A stretch of 64,000 nt of DNA from DATAUD01 sp035511075 (GTDB taxonomy: Bacteria > Verrucomicrobiota > Verrucomicrobiia > Limisphaerales > Palsa-1400): NCBI GenBank assembly GCA_035511075.1, contig DATKFW010000003.1, forward strand, positions 67,677-131,676, given 5' to 3'. The notes under the pieces are model-generated. The model did not search any database. It saw only the letters and a list, made by a program, of their open reading frames with translations, and was not told the origin of the DNA. A program made the position numbers and the translations under genes. Shown here piece after piece: positions 60,775 through 64,000 of the stretch; the stretch's first letter is position 1, and each line of letters begins with the position of its first letter.

Positions 60775-61062
60775 TTATTTCTTTGGAGGTTCACCGACGA
60801 ATACCTTCATCAGATCTTCATGCGGCCGCGCCAGGATGTGGGAACCGATCAATTCCCCCACCTTCCCCGCGGCTTTGGCCCCGGCATCCACAGCCGCTTT
60901 GACGCTTCCCACGTCGCCAGTGGCAAAAACGGTGATCAAACCGCCGCCGATGGGTATTGTCTTGATCAGGGTGACGTTGGCGGCCTTGACCATGGCGTCG
61001 CTGGCCTCGACGCTGCCGACGTATCCCCGGGTTTCAATCATGCCGATTGCTTCTTGACTCAT
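60775..61062 (-). CDS. BMC-H hexameric shell protein, GGG pore
   Basis: 95 residues. SQEAIGMIETRGYVGSVEASDAMVKAANVTL, IPIGGGLITVFATGDVGSVKAAVDAGAKAAG and HILARPHEDL. The pore loop reads IPIGGGL, without a side chain at the centre, which would give a wider opening than its two paralogues. AGGAG eight bases before the ATG marks a good ribosome binding site, in contrast to many genes here. Second gene of the operon. Confidence 0.95.
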   Translation of the reverse strand: MSQEAIGMIETRGYVGSVEASDAMVKAANVTLIKTIPIGGGLITVFATGDVGSVKAAVDAGAKAAGKVGELIGSHILARPHEDLMKVFVGEPPKK

Positions 61063-61104
61063 TTTGTATCTCCTGTGGTTAAGTTATTATTGACTGCGAT
61101 TCGT

Positions 61105-61782
61105 TCACGGCATCAGTTCGCACGCGGTCTCCGGCTGCAAATTGCAGGCGTTGCCCTCGTCGGTATCGATGTGGACTTCCAGTTTGAAAGCCGGGTCCAC
61201 GCGGACAAGCATTTTATCGAGGACCAAACCGCACGAACCGCCGATTTTCAATTTCATCTCGCCGCCGGCCTTTACTCCGTAAAATTCCGCGTCCGCCGGG
61301 TGCATGTGAACGTGCCTCATCGCCCGGATGACTCCCTCGGACATTTCAAAAAATCCCTCCGGCCCCATGAGCATCCCGCCCGTCGTTCCCTTGATATCGC
61401 CGGAAATTCGCAGGGGAATATCGAACCCCAAAGCGATCGCGTCCGTATAAGCCAGTTCAACCTGGTTTATATTGCGGCACGGCCCCAAAATACGAAGATT
61501 CGAAATCACCCGGCTCCGCGGTCCGATCAAGGTCAGCGTCTCTTTTGCCGCGAACTGTCCCTCCTGATAGAGCCACTTGAACGGAGTCAACGTGTGCCCC
61601 TTCCCGAACAACGCTTCCACCGATTCCGGCGTCAAATGACAATGGCGCGCGCTCACATTGACCACCAAAGGATTCGGCGCCGACGCCACGCGAGGCAATG
61701 TCTTCCCAAGACGTTGATAGACAGCCTGTCGGACGCGATGTTCGACGACCGCACGATGTGGACTATTTATGGTTTCGACCAT
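61105..61782 (-). CDS. pduL: PduL-type phosphate acyltransferase
   Basis: 225 residues. Converts acyl-CoA and phosphate to acyl-phosphate and CoA, recycling CoA inside the shell. Two beta-barrel PduL domains with metal-binding histidines in NVSARHCHLTPE and RHVHMHPADAEFYGV, and RISGDIKGTTGGM between. An N-terminal helix (RAVVEHRVRQAVYQRLGK) is the expected encapsulation peptide. First gene of the microcompartment operon, 87 bp from the divergent DeoR-type regulator. Confidence 0.95.
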   Translation of the reverse strand: MVETINSPHRAVVEHRVRQAVYQRLGKTLPRVASAPNPLVVNVSARHCHLTPESVEALFGKGHTLTPFKWLYQEGQFAAKETLTLIGPRSRVISNLRILGPCRNINQVELAYTDAIALGFDIPLRISGDIKGTTGGMLMGPEGFFEMSEGVIRAMRHVHMHPADAEFYGVKAGGEMKLKIGGSCGLVLDKMLVRVDPAFKLEVHIDTDEGNACNLQPETACELMP

Positions 61783-61798
61783 AACTTATTCAACAGGA

Positions 61799-61864
61799 TT
61801 GCAAAAAACGCCAAAATCGTCAAGATATTTCTTGCAAAATATTCCAAAATCTTCCAAATTCAGC
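61799..61864. promoter_or_regulatory. 33-bp tandem direct repeat, candidate operator of microcompartment operon
   Basis: Copy one starts at 61799, copy two at 61832. TTGCAAAA is shared at 61799 and 61832, CCAAAATC at 61811 and 61844; 23 of 33 positions agree. Within each copy CAAAA-type motifs recur about every 10 bp, so A-tracts are phased with the helix. The repeat fills most of the 87 bp between pduL and the DeoR-type gene. DeoR-family repressors commonly bind direct repeats of this sort. Confidence 0.6.
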
Positions 61865-61869
61865 CAGAA

Positions 61870-62643
61870 ATGCAACCAGAAGCCCGTCAAATGCGAATTC
61901 AGGATTACCTTAACAGGGTTGAATTCGCGTCCCTGGAAGAGCTTGCGCAGGCTCTGGAAGCATCGGTTTCGACCGTCCGCCGCGATGTCGCCGCATTGGC
62001 CGCCAAAGGGAGTTTGCGCCGCACGCACGGCGGAGCGCGCCTGGTCAATCCGCATTCGGACGAATTTGCCTTCAGCGCGCGCGACACCCACCAATTGGCG
62101 GAGAAAGAAGCGATTGGCCGGGCCTGCGCGGAATTAATCGGCCCCAGCCAGACCGTCATCATCGACGCCGGCACGACGACTTATCACGTCGCAAAATATC
62201 TTGAGCCGAAGATGCCGCAGATCATCACCAATTCGCTGCCGGTGGCCAACCTCTTTGCCTCAAACAATCGCGTGGAACTGGTTCTGTCCGGGGGCGTGAT
62301 TTATCCCAGGTTGGGTGTGCTCGTCGGCCCGTTGGCAGTCGAGGCCTTCTCAAAAATCCACGCCGACGTCGCCGTGATGAGCGCGGGCGGCATCACGCTG
62401 GACGGAATCAGCAACTCGCACGGTTTGCTCATCGAAATTCAGCGCGCCATGATTCGCGCCGCGCAGCGGGTGATTTTTTGTTTTGACAGCACGAAGCTGG
62501 GACGGCGCTCCGTTTCGCCCTTGTGCGGCCTGGAGAGCATTGGAACGATTGTGACCGATTCCGCCGCGCCGGACGACTTGGTGCGGCAATTGCGCGACCG
62601 CGGATTGGAAGTCGTGATCGCCTCCGCCGACCTCGGCGCCTGA
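61870..62643 (+). CDS. DeoR-family transcriptional regulator
   Basis: 257 residues from the ATG at 61870; a second ATG at 61891 is possible. N-terminal DeoR helix-turn-helix (MRIQDYLNRVEFASLEELAQ, VSTVRRDVAALAAKGSLRRTHGGA) and a C-terminal sugar-phosphate sensing domain (VIIDAGTTTYHVAKYL, ITNSLPVANLF, LVLSGGVIYP, FDSTKLG). Divergent from the microcompartment operon and a standard partner of that locus type. A sugar phosphate such as fuculose- or rhamnulose-1-phosphate, or a product, is the likely effector. Confidence 0.93.
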   Translation: MQPEARQMRIQDYLNRVEFASLEELAQALEASVSTVRRDVAALAAKGSLRRTHGGARLVNPHSDEFAFSARDTHQLAEKEAIGRACAELIGPSQTVIIDAGTTTYHVAKYLEPKMPQIITNSLPVANLFASNNRVELVLSGGVIYPRLGVLVGPLAVEAFSKIHADVAVMSAGGITLDGISNSHGLLIEIQRAMIRAAQRVIFCFDSTKLGRRSVSPLCGLESIGTIVTDSAAPDDLVRQLRDRGLEVVIASADLGA

Positions 62644-62653
62644 GAACGGTTCT

Positions 62654-64000
62654 TTACTCCTTGCTCCAATGAACCGTGGCCGAATGTAGTTGACTCGAGT
62701 CAGGCCCAATGCGAATCACAAAATCCCCCGGTTCCCAGTCATAGACCAAATCCGCGTTAAAGAATTTCAAATCCTCGGGCGTGATCCGGAAACTCACCTC
62801 GCTGGTCTGGCCGGGTTGCAGGTCGATCTTTTGGAATCCCCGCAAATCCTCCACGCTCCGGGTCACGCTCGCCACGGGCTCTGTAATGTATAATTGCACC
62901 GTCTCCTCCCCCGCGCGCTTGCCGGTATTGGCGACATCGACACTTGCCACCAAGGTCTCGTTTCCTTCAAGAGAGCGCTTGCTCAACCGGATGTCGCCGT
63001 AGGAAAAGCTCGTATAGCTTAAGCCGAAACCAAAAGGAAACAGCGGCGAGTTGGGCACATCAAGGTAGCGGGAAACGTACTTCACTCGAGGATCCCCGCT
63101 GTAGGGGCGCCCCGTGTTCTTGTGATTATAGTAAATCGGAATTTGCCCGACATTTCGCGGAAAGGTCGCCGTCAACCGCCCCGACGGGCTATAATCGCCG
63201 AACAACACATCTGCCACGGCGCGACCCGCTTCGATTCCGCCGAACCATGTTTCCAGGATCGCGCTGCAATGCGCCGCTTCCCACGCCAATGTCAGTGGCC
63301 GGCCATTCATGAGGACCAATACCACCGGCTTGCCCGTTTCTACCAGCGCCCTCAACAGTTCCTCCTGGCAATCCGGCAAGCCAATCTCGCTGCGGCTGGC
63401 CGCTTCACCGGACATCGCGAACGATTCCCCGAGCGTTGCCACCACCACGTCCGCCTTCTTCGCGGCCGCCACCGCGTCATCGATCATTTCCCGCGGCGAA
63501 CGCTTGTCCAGAACGATGTCCGCGCCCGAACCGTTCAGCGCGACCAACATCTCCGGGTCATCCACAAGATTTGCGCCCCGCTCCCGCAGGATGGTTACAT
63601 CCGGTCCAGCCGCCTGCTTGACAGCGTCCAGGACGCTAAACGCCATTTTCCAATCCCCCGCCGCGCTCCAGGGCCCCAGCAAATCACGGCGACTGTCGGC
63701 CAGCGGCCCGATCATGGCGATGACCCCGGATCGTTTCAACGGAAGGGTTTCATCGGCATTCTTCAACAGCACAAACGAGCGTCGCGCAAGCTCGCGCGCG
63801 AATTCGTGGTTTTCCGGAGTGAGGATCTCCCGCCCGGCCCGGTCTTCGCTGCACCCGCGAAAGGGGTCCGAAAATAGCCCCAGCTTGTATTTCGCCTCCA
63901 AAATTCTTCGGCAAGCCGTCTGGATCATCGTCTCGGTGATCGCCTTCTTCCCTAAAAGCTTTTTCAAATACTTGACATACGCCTCGCTCACCATGCCTCC
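62654..64000 (-). CDS. GH3-family beta-glycosidase, 5' part beyond window
   Basis: The C-terminal 448 residues. Contains the end of the first barrel (MVSEAYVKYLKKLLGKKAI), the GH3 C-terminal alpha/beta domain (NHEFARELARRSFVLLKNADETLPL, IAMIGPLADSRRDLLGPWSA, WFGGIEAGRAVADVLFGDYSPSGRLTATFP) and the fibronectin-like domain (PLFPFGFGLSYTSF, ETVQLYITEPVASVTRSVEDLRGF). This is the BglX layout of beta-glucosidases and beta-xylosidases. The catalytic Asp lies outside the window. Convergent with the DeoR-type gene, ten bases apart. Confidence 0.94.
   Translation of the reverse strand, partial: GGMVSEAYVKYLKKLLGKKAITETMIQTACRRILEAKYKLGLFSDPFRGCSEDRAGREILTPENHEFARELARRSFVLLKNADETLPLKRSGVIAMIGPLADSRRDLLGPWSAAGDWKMAFSVLDAVKQAAGPDVTILRERGANLVDDPEMLVALNGSGADIVLDKRSPREMIDDAVAAAKKADVVVATLGESFAMSGEAASRSEIGLPDCQEELLRALVETGKPVVLVLMNGRPLTLAWEAAHCSAILETWFGGIEAGRAVADVLFGDYSPSGRLTATFPRNVGQIPIYYNHKNTGRPYSGDPRVKYVSRYLDVPNSPLFPFGFGLSYTSFSYGDIRLSKRSLEGNETLVASVDVANTGKRAGEETVQLYITEPVASVTRSVEDLRGFQKIDLQPGQTSEVSFRITPEDLKFFNADLVYDWEPGDFVIRIGPDSSQLHSATVHWSKE

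Noticed and set aside
60820..61869. Upstream in-frame extension of the DeoR-type gene
   Set aside because: The extension is antisense to BMC-H and pduL and carries no protein signal. The DeoR helix-turn-helix begins right after the ATG at 61870.
61783..61869. Clear sigma-70 promoters for the microcompartment operon
   Set aside because: TTGACG on the minus strand and TTGCAA on the plus strand exist, but no matching -10 box at 16-18 bp is convincing, so only the operator repeat is reported.

Overview
This window (about 58-60% G+C by eye) looks like a chromosomal piece of a Verrucomicrobiota bacterium, probably of the Pedosphaera/Limisphaera side. Four things point there: several orphan pseudopilins with the FTLIELLVVIAIIAIL leader, an ECF sigma factor fused to a membrane segment and a large C-terminal domain, a luxE-luxC pair without luciferase, and a complete microcompartment operon of the Planctomycetes/Verrucomicrobia type. 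Many genes lack a clear Shine-Dalgarno sequence. No tRNA, rRNA, CRISPR array, insertion sequence or prophage was recognised.

Layout. 0-5.4 kb: three ribosome-associated P-loop NTPases (Obg, partial; YchF; HflX), a pseudopilin and a sugar-nucleotide epimerase. 5.4-8.2 kb: two tandem histidine kinases, one ending in a stub of a receiver domain. 8.2-16.2 kb: PfkB kinase, zinc alcohol dehydrogenase, YmdB phosphodiesterase, XseA, CCA-adding-type nucleotidyltransferase and a secreted GH30 hydrolase. 16.3-24.4 kb: one long plus-strand run (CPBP protease, thiL, tsaE, tsaB, glycosyltransferase, thioesterase, ribose-type ABC importer). 24.4-30.8 kb: TMEM175-like channel, two converging sigma-factor units, small envelope proteins and a RodZ-like protein. 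30.8-34.2 kb: TPR-LysM lipoprotein, membrane protein, lone ABC ATPase, tRNA-dihydrouridine synthase. 34.2-40.2 kb: minus-strand block with a pseudopilin, secreted and zinc-ribbon proteins, prmC and rnc. 40.3-47.4 kb: aroE, prepilin peptidase with two pseudopilins, secreted GH2 hydrolase. 47.4-52.4 kb: queD, luxC, luxE and dnaX, all on the minus strand.

53.4-62.6 kb is the main accessory system: a minus-strand bacterial microcompartment operon facing a DeoR-family regulator. It holds PduL phosphotransacylase, three BMC-H and three EutN/CcmL-type shell proteins, acetate kinase, CoA-acylating aldehyde dehydrogenase, class II aldolase, a malate/lactate dehydrogenase and a beta/alpha-barrel protein. 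From knowledge of this locus type, the aldolase should split fuculose- or rhamnulose-1-phosphate to lactaldehyde, which the dehydrogenase, PduL and the kinase convert to lactate plus ATP inside a shell. The 87-bp divergent promoter carries a 33-bp tandem repeat that is a good operator candidate. A GH3 enzyme runs off the right edge. With the GH30, GH2 and GH3 enzymes and a sugar importer, the picture is a polysaccharide and deoxysugar degrader.

The main non-coding signal is a set of 7-bp tandem repeats just upstream of start codons (ychF, the CPBP protease, the TPR-LysM lipoprotein, and both sides of the aroE divergent region).
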